Positions 55,616-64,000 of a stretch of 64,000 nucleotides of DNA are shown piece after piece. Origin of the DNA: Hymenopus coronatus (lineage: Eukaryota; Arthropoda; Insecta; Mantodea; Hymenopodidae); assembly GCA_030762935.1 (NCBI GenBank), contig CM060887.1:8734501-8798500 (forward strand). The letters are read 5' to 3'. Under the pieces are notes generated by a model. That model ran no database searches, was not told the DNA's origin, and worked only from the letters and a program-made list of their open reading frames with translations. The position numbers and the translations under genes were made by a program. Numbering within the stretch: position 1 is the stretch's first letter; each line of letters starts with the position of its first letter.

Positions 55616-55960
55616 TACCACTTCAGGGTACCTTGTCCCCTTAAGACACCATTGGTGTTCATGATGATGGAGCTTGAGTTGAATCACTCTTTAACGCCAA
55701 CGGTAAGGGAATTTAATTTGTACGGAAAATCTTTCAAATTTATATCAGTGAATATGAGCTGGAATCTTGGTAGTTAATTAGTAAAGACATAAGAGACGTT
55801 CTTATCCTTACTAAGTGTCGCTGCACATTGAAATTTGCTGCAAAATAATCACCTCTCCTAGTGAGACATAAACGTAGGAGTCGATGGCTTGCGTGTTGGA
55901 CTGCTTTCTGTTCCCCATATTAAAAGCTGCTAGACGACGCATTATGCGAGGAAGAGCGAT
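55616..55960. other. Unassigned sequence
   Basis: About 345 bases between F1 and a SINE C; no motif recognised. Confidence 0.4.
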
Positions 55961-55961
55961 T

Positions 55962-56192
55962 TTTGGTAGTGTTTAACGCCCGTTTTTAACACTTATGGCA
56001 CCGCAGGCGGTGACACTGATGATACATAAATGAGGATGGATCACCGGTGGAATGCGATGGAGGTAGAACCCGGAGAAAAACCCGCCCCAGCACCTTTTTT
56101 CCTCCACAAATCTCACATACGGTCACTTGGGATCGAACCTGGGCCATCTAGGTGAGAGACGAGTGGTCTAACCACTCGGCCACGGCGCGGCC
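55962..56192 (-). mobile_element. SINE C (tRNA-derived), full length
   Basis: Minus orientation. The tRNA-like head at about 56115-56192 reads GCCGTGGCCGAGTGGTTAG, Ser/Leu-like, with B-box GGTTCGATCCC. Body with GGGTTTTTCTCCGGGTTC, and end AACGGGCGTTAAACAC. Best copy in the window. Confidence 0.82.
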
Positions 56193-56259
56193 TGAGGAAG
56201 AGGGATGATCTCTGCTGTCATGTGATTACCCACTGCACGCACGGAGCAAGCATGACCAT

Positions 56260-56475
56260 GAAATGTATAGGTAGAGTCAGTCTGAAAAATTCAATGCCAT
56301 AGCCGGGATTTGAACCACGGATCTCCCGATCTCTAGCCGGTTGTTCTCCCACTGAGCTACCATGGCAACATGCCGGCATAGCATTGAAATTCTCAACCGA
56401 CTCGCATGTTTCCCGGTAATCCACAAGGCGTTTTCAAATTATTTCGAGATGGCAACCCCAATGTCACATACAATG
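56260..56475 (-). mobile_element. SINE A copy
   Basis: Tail-side GGTAGAGTCAGTCTGAAAAA, then a 73-nt tRNA-like module at 56295-56367 with pairable ends (TGCCATG / TATGGCA) and both Pol III boxes, then the head region to about 56475. No tail beyond 56260. Confidence 0.82.
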
Positions 56476-56544
56476 TGTTGCCTAAAGTAGCAGGCGTAGA
56501 TGGAAAACTGTATAGCTGTGTTTGTTTATTCAGGTTGTGGTTTT

Positions 56545-56668
56545 AGTGGTGGACAAAGTGGCGCAAGGGCGTGTTTCCCCGCCATCACATTCCACCGGTG
56601 CTCCATCTTCATTCCAGAGTATCATCAGTGCCATAGTACTAGCAGCGGGCGTTAAACACTATAACAAA
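56545..56668 (+). mobile_element. SINE C 3' fragment
   Basis: GTGGACAAAGTGGCGCAAGG, a shortened middle, and GGGCGTTAAACACTATAAC. Closest to the copy at 35281. An F1 left end follows directly. Confidence 0.7.
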
Positions 56669-56669
56669 T

Positions 56670-57226
56670 CGAATGTGTTCCATTCACATTACTTTCTCTA
56701 CATCTCTGTAACAAATTATTGTTAAAAAACTTATGCTTCTATTTACTTCATTCCGTAAATTTCATCCAGAATAAAGTAGTCTTCAGAAGCTATTCCCAGA
56801 AAATTCAAGATATACATTTTATTTGTCAGGTAAACATCTTTAATATACGATATTCTATTCAAAATCGTTAGAGCCATTTTTAAGAAAATCAAAATTTTCA
56901 AAAATGTTTTCCGTGTAAAGGGTAGTTTGGTGTGGGGGAATTTTCTTGAAAATCTTCGTGTTGCATCCTTGGAAGATACCAAACTTAAATACCAAGTTTG
57001 GGCTTTAACGGTTTTTGAGCTATGCTGCCCACACACATACACATGCACACAGAGACAGACAGACACACACGGACATTTTTCTAAAAATGTGTTTTTTTTT
57101 TTTTTTTTTTGGATTCAGGGAGTCGCAAAAAATATATTTCCAGTGAAATCTTGGTGTCGAATTTTTGGGTGGAATGCAATTCCTTCTGTATACACTCCTA
57201 TGTATATAGTACGTGTACATAAAGTA
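56670..57226 (+). mobile_element. F1 copy with core deleted
   Basis: Left tip TCGAATGTGTTCCATTCAC and left block jump at TTTACTTCA (56750) to TTCCGTAAATTTC. About 300 bases including the core are gone. Right end near 57190-57226, long T-run at 57092-57110. Confidence 0.84.
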
Positions 57227-57228
57227 AA

Positions 57229-57355
57229 AATGCTTTATTTGGACCCAGAGGGTCTCAAAACATGATTTTCGGTGAAATCTCAGTATCAAATTTTTAGGTA
57301 CAATACAACACCTTCTCTGTACACTATGTATTCAGTGCGCGCAGAGAAAGTAAAA
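57229..57355 (+). repeat. Extra F1 right end in tandem
   Basis: After GTAAAAATGC the right region restarts (TTTATTTGGACCCAGAGG) and ends at a second full right end (57315-57355, ACTATGTATTCAGTGC). Confidence 0.8.
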
Positions 57356-57362
57356 ATGTTTA

Positions 57363-57958
57363 GTAAGATTGACGTATGATAAACGAGGCACACAAGCAGA
57401 CTTAACGTAACGTAACGTCTTATACCTATACAGTTTTGCCTGGCACTGTGCAGGTAATGAACACGTACGTATGTATGCTGTGGGAAAGTGATGGCCTGCG
57501 CGATATGCTGACCCCTGTGTACAGTAGTTTTACTGTGCAACACAGGTTAAACCCCCGGTGTTAGGGCGCCTGTCATCACGCCCCCCTCTCCCCTGACACA
57601 CGCAGCAGCAACCTCCCCCACAGGCGGTAATTGCTGTTGCACTGTTAACATGGCGGACATAGAAATATCCAGTACTATGCCCCAAAGAACTATTCTCTGG
57701 TAGCTTACACAGTGTTCTCGCATAATACAAAACCTGCCAGTGGATTATGTGCCACTTTAATGCTTTTAATTGCTGTTCCTGAGCCCAGACGAGACGAGAC
57801 AGCATTTCACTACGAATATTGATAAAAAGGGGATGTGTACATTAAGGGGATATGTCAATAAAAATGTAGGAGATTACAACAAATGCAAAGCTTCCTAGCT
57901 TTTGGTCACAACTCTATGAACTTTTGATGAGTTTTACGACTTTATATGATACGTATAT
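57363..57958. other. Unassigned, CpG-containing sequence
   Basis: About 600 bases without repeats recognised. Contains CACGCCCCCCTCTCC and a GTTAACATGGCGGAC string. No convincing frame. Confidence 0.35.
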
Positions 57959-57961
57959 AAG

Positions 57962-58125
57962 GTGAACTGCTATGCAAAAGTCATTGAGAATGAAGACTAC
58001 TTAACGAAATATTTCCAAGAAATTTAGTATATACATTTTATTTGCCGTGTAATCATCTTTAATATAGGGAATTTTAATAAATATTGTTAGAGCCATTTTT
58101 TAGAAAATCGAAAATATCGAAACAA
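57962..58125 (+). repeat. F1 interior fragment
   Basis: AACTGCTATGCAAAAGTCATT to GAAAATCGAAAATATCG; only part of the middle and AT-rich blocks, meeting minus-oriented stubs. Confidence 0.7.
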
Positions 58126-58129
58126 TTGT

Positions 58130-58285
58130 TTTAGCCTGTATATTTTATTTCCCTATTACTTAAAACAAAGCTAGTAATAAGAATAATTCTGCTAACGTTT
58201 ATCTTGATTAGCATGATGTAGATAACAGATAACTGTTTTGAATAAAGGGTTTGTTTGCCGAACATAATGTGAATGGAACACATTA
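58130..58285 (-). repeat. F1 left-end stub 1 (C type)
   Basis: Outer core, left block (TTTATCTTGATTAGCATGATG) and a weak left tip ending AACACATTAGA. First of four successive left ends. Confidence 0.75.
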
Positions 58286-58290
58286 GATTT

Positions 58291-58420
58291 TTCCCTTCTA
58301 CTTACAAGGAACCAAGTAATAAAGACAATTTCTGCTAGTGTTTATCTCAATGTATGAAGTAAATGGAAGAATAAGCTTTTTAACAGATGTAGAGAAAGCC
58401 ATGTGAATGGAACACATCAG
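58291..58420 (-). repeat. F1 left-end stub 2
   Basis: Starts CCCTTCTACTTACAAGGAAC right after the preceding T-tract and ends at a perfect left tip (CATGTGAATGGAACACATC). Confidence 0.8.
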
Positions 58421-58425
58421 ATTTT

Positions 58426-58860
58426 TATGAACGAATTGTATTATCTTCAATTTTTTGGGAATGGCCTCTGAAGAACTCTTTATTTTGTATGACTTTTGTA
58501 TAACTTGTCAAACCGTAAAAGATATACAAACTTTACTACACAAAAAAGTGTAGATGTCATTAAAATACAGAATTAATGTTATACAGGTAGACATCTTTCT
58601 TATCGTTTCTCGTTTGTCTACTCCTGGCAAGCAAAGAGATTCTAATTTCAATTGTGTCACATAACGACCGGCTTTTAAAGGACGAGATTATCGCTTTAGC
58701 CAGAGCGTTTTTTATTTCCGTTCTATTTACAAGTAAGCTAGAATAAGATTAATTCTGCTTATGTTTATCTTGATTAGCATGATGTAAATAGTAGATTAAT
58801 GTTTTGAATAAAATACTTGTTTACCAAGCTAGAGAACATCTTGTGAATGCAACATGTTAG
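58426..58860 (-). mobile_element. F1 left half (C type)
   Basis: Interior from TTTTTGGGAATGGCCTCTG, C-type core (TTGTGTCACATAACGACCGG), left block and a weak left tip. Its last 150 bases resemble stub 1. Confidence 0.78.
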
Positions 58861-58865
58861 AATTT

Positions 58866-59013
58866 TCCCTTCTACTTAAAGGAACCAAATAATAACGAGA
58901 ATTTCTGCTAATGTTTGTCTCAATTATCATAAATTAGATAGAAAAACAAAGCTTTTTAACAATAATTTGTTACAGAGATGTAAAGAAAGTCATGTGAATG
59001 CAACACATCAGAT
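58866..59013 (-). repeat. F1 left-end stub 4
   Basis: Starts CCCTTCTACTTAAAGGAACC immediately after a T-rich tip, as stub 2 does, and ends CATGTGAATGCAACACATC. Confidence 0.8.
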
Positions 59014-59018
59014 TTTTA

Positions 59019-59053
59019 CTGTACACATTGCACATACGTGATAGAGAAAGTAA
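59019..59053 (+). repeat. F1 right-end stub
   Basis: ACTGTACACATTGCACATACG then GATAGAGAAAGTAAAAC; an isolated right end facing the minus stubs. Confidence 0.65.
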
Positions 59054-59235
59054 AACATAAAGTTTTAGTCGGCCAATCCAGGAACTCTTGAATGCATTTC
59101 CGCCTGAACCATCACGCTAAATGAAATCTGTAATGTTGCAAATTAAATAAAGCTTTATGACGATTAAAACCATGTAAATAGTAGAATAGTCTGTAAAAGT
59201 ATTTTACAAAGCAGCTCATGTGAACGCGACACTTC

Positions 59236-59985
59236 CAAAATGTATTTTTTATTTGCAATATAATTTATTTAGGGTCGCTTCAAGAGCATGGTCATATGCG
59301 ACCTTACAAATTGTACATAAAATAGTTATTTAAACATTGGTAAAATACCAAATGATTTCATTTATGCTTTACAATAATTCAAAAAGTTTACACTGTCCCA
59401 TAAATATGTTTGTCTTTTTGATTGTCTGGTGGTTATGTAGAGCACTTGGTAAGTCATTGAAGCCGGCCTGAAGTCTCTGTTTGGCGTATCTCGGACACTG
59501 CAGCAGGACAGTAAGTGGTGTGTTGCAGGTCTCACATTTTGATTCTGGATCTTTATTAATGATGAAGGAATGTGTCAGTTTGCAGTGTCCAATTCTGAGG
59601 CGGGTAATTAATGTTTGCTCACGACGTTCTAATTTTCGGAGGCGTTCGAAGAAATTGGTTGATCCGGCTCGGACATCATGCAGTTTGCTGTGGGATGTTG
59701 ACCATATCGTTTTCCAGTTTTCTATAAACAGCTGTTTGGTGTATCTAATGACGTCTTGAAGTTATTCCGTAGTCACTGAAAGGATATCGGGTGGCTTCCT
59801 TTGCAGTTTTATCGGTGTTTTCATTTCCATCGATATTTGCATGTGACGGTACCCAAGTGAGGATTAATTGTTTTCCAGAGCGCTGAGTGACAGAATATAG
59901 GTGAAGTATGTCAATTATTAAAGGATGCGTAGGACTTATATATCTTACTGTATCTATTACGAACACCTATACCCCCGCCGCTGAA
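59236..59985 (-). pseudogene. LINE 3' end with RNase H (I-clade-like)
   Basis: On the minus strand, 59966-59745 encodes LILTWVPSHANIDGNENTDK then TAKEAT, the C-terminal part of a LINE-type RNase H. Downstream, in broken frames, come RLRIGHCKLTHSFIINKDPE and a CETCNTPLTVLLQCPRY zinc-knuckle-like end, an arrangement typical of I-clade LINEs. The 3' UTR ends near 59236 in ACCCTAAATAAATTATATTG. It is 5'-truncated near 59985. Confidence 0.82.
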
Positions 59986-60292
59986 TCCTTGCACTTGATA
60001 GTTCGGGTGGTTTCGTGTAAGGTTGGCTATGCTGCGTTGCCAGAGTAACTAGTAAACAACAACAGCTGATTCAAAATGTCTCTATCGTGTGTAAAGACGA
60101 ATATAAACAGTGTACATAGTAAATGAATGTCGATGAATAATGAAATTAATTCGTTATTATTGATGTTAACTGAAAATAACAGCGATACTGTAACACACGT
60201 AGCATACATTAGGTATTTACGACAATATAGAACAGATTAATGCAAATGAGAGAAAGGCATAACAAAATGATTTTCACCGGTTTACAATTTTA

Positions 60293-60560
60293 ATAGCTCA
60301 ATTCCATCCAAGTCTCCGTCGTCATCATGCTGGAAGTATCATCGTCATTGTCATCATCAACATCGTGGTCGTCACCATGAAATATCATTAGTGGTTCACA
60401 TTCACTGATGATTCCGTCTAATTCCTGTGCTTTTCGTATTATTTTGTGCACATGATTCACTTTCTTCTTCCATGCAGCCGCGTCTACTCTCGCCACACCT
60501 CCCTGCAAAAGTCTATCCACCTCTACAATTCTGAAAGTCTTGTCATGTTCCCTCACGTAC
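60293..60560 (-). pseudogene. C-terminal tail of an IS630/Tc1-type (DDE_3) transposase
   Basis: The minus frame has VDRLLQGGVARVDAAAWKKK then VNHVHKIIRKAQELDGIISE, followed by EPLMIF and a very acidic Asp-rich end. This pattern (a variable-Trp-helix, a His-containing helix, a D-G-I-I/E turn, an acidic tail) is familiar from insect DDE_3-type transposases. No catalytic region is present upstream, so it is truncated. Recognition is from memory; confidence is moderate. Confidence 0.45.
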
Positions 60561-60599
60561 AAACAAACACTATCAACAAATATAAATAACAACGATATC

Positions 60600-61020
60600 T
60601 TGCACAGAACAGCTCAACGCACGTGTTAGGAGTTCACAAACTGAGCACGTGGTTGGAAATAGCCAGATATTGCACCGCTGCGGCATCTAGATCCGTTTCC
60701 GTTGTCTGACCGACTGGAATACTGCTTTGTGATTGGTTCAGAAAGTCAAACGGGTAAAGCTTTTCATCTGTTTTTGTGGCTGTACCAACTTAACTTCCAA
60801 ATGTCAAGTGCAGGAATTCAGCAGTGAGGGTATACTAATGTCAAGATTGATTCTTAAGACTTCAACGGTCTCAGAATATGTATGAAATCTCCGTCGATTT
60901 GATCATGTTTCAGCATCACTCAAAACACTTAAATGGCCCCAGCTTAGGGATAGAACAAAAGTCCATTCTCTATCAACTCTTTCACTATCGCATTCCAAAC
61001 TATCTAAATGTTCTTGGAAT
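60600..61020. other. Unassigned sequence
   Basis: About 420 bases, no motif recognised. Confidence 0.4.
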
Positions 61021-61022
61021 AA

Positions 61023-61250
61023 TTGTTTTTTCACACAAGTCGTGTGTAGCACAAGAGTTGGATAGGTAGAGTCAGACTGAAAAATTCAATGCCATAGCCG
61101 GGATTTGAACCACGGATCTCCCGGTCTCCAGCCGGTTGCTCTTCCACTGAGCTACCATGGCAACATACCGGCATAGCACTGAATTTCTCAACTGACTCGC
61201 ATGTTTCCCGGTAAACCTCAAGGTACTCTCAAAATATTTCGAGATGGCAA
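61023..61250 (-). mobile_element. SINE A copy, left half of an inverted pair
   Basis: Tail TTTTTTCACACAAGTCGTG, tRNA-like module at 61090-61162 (both boxes intact), head region to GAGATGGCAA where it meets an oppositely oriented copy. Confidence 0.85.
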
Positions 61251-61483
61251 TGTTGCAATTGTCCATAATAGTTATCCATACTATGAATCCTGGGTCAAAA
61301 GTACTTGCAACATTGTAAGTCGCCATTGGAGTTGTCACATGCGAGTCAGTAGAGAAATTATATGCTATGCCGGCATATTGCCATGGTAGCTCATTGGCAG
61401 AGCAACCGGCTAGAGATTGGGAGATCCGTAGTTCAAATCCGGGCTATGGCATTGAATTTTTCAGTGTGACTCTGTCTAACTAT
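61251..61483 (+). mobile_element. SINE A copy, right half of an inverted pair
   Basis: Complete head (GTCCATAATAGTTATCC), tRNA-like module at 61379-61451, tail GACTCTGTCTAAC. About 80 bases of the head (the GGTTTACCGGGAAAC part) are deleted compared with the left copy. Confidence 0.85.
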
Positions 61484-61487
61484 CGAA

Positions 61488-61750
61488 ATATTCGTTTCAA
61501 ATATATTTCTGAGTGTCATAATCGAGAAATTCGCTCAGGACACACTTTTGTTCTTGCTATACCTGCTCATCATACAATAGATTTAGCTCGTCTTTAGAAT
61601 TCCCTCCCTGAAGACGTAAGGGACTGCCGGAACCTTATACTGTTCAAGTAGAAAATTAGGACATACATTTGTAATCAAACCTAGTCTGCTTCTGTATAAT
61701 ACACCGCTACTTTCATTTATTATTAAAATTTTATGTTATGGCAAGTAATA
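61488..61750 (+). pseudogene. LINE 3' end (ORF2 C-terminal tail)
   Basis: The plus frame gives ISECHNREIRSGHTFVLAIP, then NSLPEDVRDCRNLILFK, matching the conserved (W)NxLP-x-x-(V/I)R...L..FK tail of many LINE reverse transcriptases. Two in-frame stops. Joined directly to the SINE A tail at 61483. Confidence 0.6.
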
Positions 61751-61803
61751 TGTATTACAACCAACATGAATATTTCACTTAAAATAATTTTGTTTACATT
61801 TTT

Positions 61804-62620
61804 TACTTTCTCTACACGTACTATGTACATAGTGTATAGAGGAGGTATTGCACTCCAACAAAAAATTCTATACCGAGATTTAACCGAAAATATCCGTTTT
61901 GAAACTCCCTGAACCCAAAAATAAAAAACATTTTCAGAAAAAGGCCCGTGTGTGTTTTTCAGTGTGTCTGTGAACACGATAACTCAAAAACGAAAAGTCG
62001 GTAAACTACCAAAGTTAGTATTTAAGTTCAGTATATCCCAGGGATGCGGCACGAAGATTTTAAGAAAAATCCTCCCACACCAAACTACCCTTTACATGGA
62101 ACTTTTTTCGAAATTTGTGATTTTTCAGAAATGGCTTCAACGATTTTGATTAAAATATCAAAGACATTTACCTGACAAATAAAATGTATATCTTGAATTT
62201 TCTGGGAATAGCCTTTGAAGACTACTTTATTCTAGATGAATTTTACGGATTTTTGCATAACTGCTAAACCGTAACAGATGGACGAAAACTTAAAACACAA
62301 AAAAACATAATTTATGTTATATACATTTTTTTCTTGGAGTTGATCGTTTTTGAGATATTTCTTGTTTTTGGTTTCAGCTTTGAAAAACATACTTTCCTCA
62401 TACAGAAATTTGTCAACTCGTGTCCATACAAACAAAGGAACATCAGTCACATAGCAACCAGCTTTTGAATATCACTTTAACCTATGGTACTCCCTTATTT
62501 CGCTTCAACTAACGAGGAAGCAAGTAATAAGACTATTTCTGTTAATTTTTTCTCAATTAGATGAATAGAATAATTTGTTGTGAGAGATGTAGAGAAAGTC
62601 ATGTGAATGGTACACATCAG
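61804..62620 (-). mobile_element. F1 element, complete copy
   Basis: Right end at 61804-61848, GT-rich stretch, A-type core, left tip at 62592-62620. Small deletion in the left block. Confidence 0.87.
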
Positions 62621-62639
62621 ATTTTTATATATATGTTTT

Positions 62640-62775
62640 TATTAAGTTGTATAGAATTGTTCTTTATTCCTTTACTCATTGAACCATTGCTGTGTTAAAT
62701 TTAATGCATTGCCTGGTAGAGTGGAAGAGAAGGTCTTATGGCCTAAAATCCAACCAGGATAAATAAATGTAGAAG
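62640..62775 (+). other. Possible LINE 3' UTR end
   Basis: GTGGAAGAGAAGGTCTTATG followed by GCCTAAAATCC and GATAAATAAA resembles a 3' UTR ending common in insect LINEs, from memory. No coding part is attached on its left. Confidence 0.35.
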
Positions 62776-62859
62776 TGCAATACAAGATATGATTAATTAT
62801 ATCGCCAAGAAAGTAATCAGAGGTATATTTATATTACGTGTTTTAAAAAAGCATGCGTT

Positions 62860-63400
62860 TTCCAATGTTTTATCATCTTTTATTATGGACAAATCCAAAG
62901 CCATGTGAGTTATGGTATTTTAATTTGGGGGATCACGCTATAGCTAAAAAGATACTTTAATATAGAAAAAGGCAATTCGAATTTTATGTGGTGTAGCCCT
63001 CTGGACTCATTGTAAACCGTTAAACTTTGACTTCATTGTTTGTGTTCCACTGCCTCTTATTTCCTAAGAAAAATAGTCATAAATCCAATCTATGTTCCCA
63101 AATCCATCTTCATCACACCAGCACTAGTTCCAATATTTACATAAATAGATGTAAATATAGTAAGATACAAAATTCCTTTGAGGCAGCATCATTAAATCCA
63201 TTTAACAAACTCAGTAACAGCACTAGAGCTCTCTCCATTGAATTTTTTAAGAGGTCAGTGAAGCGCACTTTGATTTTAAATCCATTTTATTGTCTGGATG
63301 AATTTTATAACACTGCCAATTGTTTTTGATCTTACTTGTATTTGACGTTGCTACACAATGTACTTTGTTCTGGAAAATAAACTTGTCTATCTATTTAACT
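62860..63400 (+). pseudogene. LINE ORF2 C-terminus and 3' end
   Basis: Plus-strand pieces: HVSYGILIWGSR, then QKKAIRILCGVALWTHCKPL (LINE thumb signature RKAIRII-like), then NSFEAASLNPFNKLSNSTRA, LSIEFFKRSVKRTL and FYCLDEF, the typical N-x-L-P/FK tail. The 3' UTR ends TGGAAAATAAACTTGTCTATC. Two or three stops/frameshifts. The downstream F1 begins right at the 3' terminus. Confidence 0.82.
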
Positions 63401-63983
63401 ACCCTATACATAGAACTTTTATCGAAAATTTTGATTTTGGCAAAATGGCTCCAACGATTTTAATTAAAATACCGTATATTAAAGATATTTACCTCACAAA
63501 TAAAATGTATATCTTGAATTTTCTGGGAATAGCCTTGGAAGGCTACTTGATTCTGCATGAATTTTGCGGAATTTTTCATAACCGCTAAACCGTAAGAGAT
63601 AGACAAAAACTTACTACAAAAAATGTAGAGCACGTTAAAACACATAATTTATGCCGTATACCTTTTCTTCGTGGAGTTGATCATTTATTAGGTATTCCTT
63701 TTTTTTATTTTCAGCTTTGAAAAAATTATACTTTTCTCATATAGGAATTTGTCAACTCCTGTCCATACAAACAAAGGAAGTTCAGTCACATAGCAACCAG
63801 CTTTTGACTTTCACTTTAACCTATGTTACTCCCTTATTTCGCTTCTACTTACAAGGAAGCAAGTAATAAGACTTTCTGCTAATTTTTTCTCGATTACCAT
63901 GAAGTAAATAAAAGCATAGATACGCTTTTTAACAGTAATTTGTTGCAGAGATGTAGAGAAAGTAATGTGAATGGAACACATCG
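63401..63983 (-). mobile_element. F1 left two-thirds
   Basis: Starts in the interior (CTACCCTATACATAGAACTT), A-type core, left tip at about 63957-63983. Right region absent; joined to the LINE 3' end. Confidence 0.85.
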
Positions 63984-64000
63984 GATTTTAATTGACGTTG

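Noticed and set aside
56295..56367. Functional tRNA gene
   Set aside because: The module folds like a tRNA and has A- and B-boxes, but the same module recurs about eight times with shared flanks and tails and, at 2796, a target duplication. It is a SINE head.
58130..59018. CRISPR-like array
   Set aside because: Repeating left-end pieces with intervening sequence are fragments of F1 of unequal length in a eukaryotic genome; repeat and spacer lengths are not regular.

Overview
This window is a repeat-dominated, AT-rich stretch of an animal nuclear genome, probably an invertebrate and most likely an arthropod. The evidence is eukaryotic throughout: fossil mariner-type transposases, 3' ends of several non-LTR retrotransposons (LINEs), tRNA-derived SINEs with target-site duplications, AATAAA/poly(A) tails and many microsatellites. 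I found no intact host gene, no rRNA, no functional tRNA and no bacterial-style operon. The organism call is inference; no sequence here fixes the species.

The landscape is dominated by one family, called F1 here. A full-length unit is about 0.86 kb (for example 37903-38766). By hand tally there are roughly 60 complete, truncated or stub copies in both orientations, covering about 60% of the window. In + orientation the left end (LE) starts TCTGATGTGTTCCATTC, followed by an ACTTTCTCTAC block. The interior is non-coding and rich in hairpins, with a CA microsatellite. The right end (RE) carries a perfect 14-nt palindrome (ACTATGTACATAGT) and ends GTAGAGAAAGT plus an A-tract. Subterminal inverted repeats, a 3' hairpin, an internal microsatellite and head-to-tail multimers together resemble non-autonomous Helentron-type (HINE/DINE-like) elements. 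That assignment is a hypothesis. Subtypes are A (GGTTGCTATGTGACTGAAG core), B (TTGCTTGGCCAGGAGTAG core) and C (further diverged), and chimeras exist.

Layout: 1-13.2 kb is F1 copies with a long-armed mariner deletion derivative (1962-3413) holding a SINE, and a four-unit F1 array (10386-13222). A minus-strand LINE lies at 13.45-14.85 kb. 15-20 kb has F1 plus a 240-bp direct repeat (D1/D2), SINEs, and an F1/P higher-order repeat. 20-48 kb is mostly F1 with SINE insertions, a second copy of the same LINE 3' end (43.7-44.1 kb), and islands of unrecognised sequence. 48-55 kb adds mariner fossils, including two different mariners that abut at one TA (53333). 55-64 kb holds SINE clusters, a nested array of F1 left-end stubs (58.1-59.0 kb), a minus-strand LINE with an RNase H domain (59.2-60.0 kb), a transposase tail (60.3-60.6 kb), an inverted pair of SINEs (61.0-61.5 kb) and further LINE 3' ends (61.5-61.75 and 62.6-63.4 kb).

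Nothing here works together as a pathway. The window is a record of layered transposition, nesting and local duplication. The most interesting object is F1 itself: its end structure, multimer junctions and recurrent breakpoints at A-tracts. F1 copy boundaries are read by eye and are accurate to about 5-10 bases.
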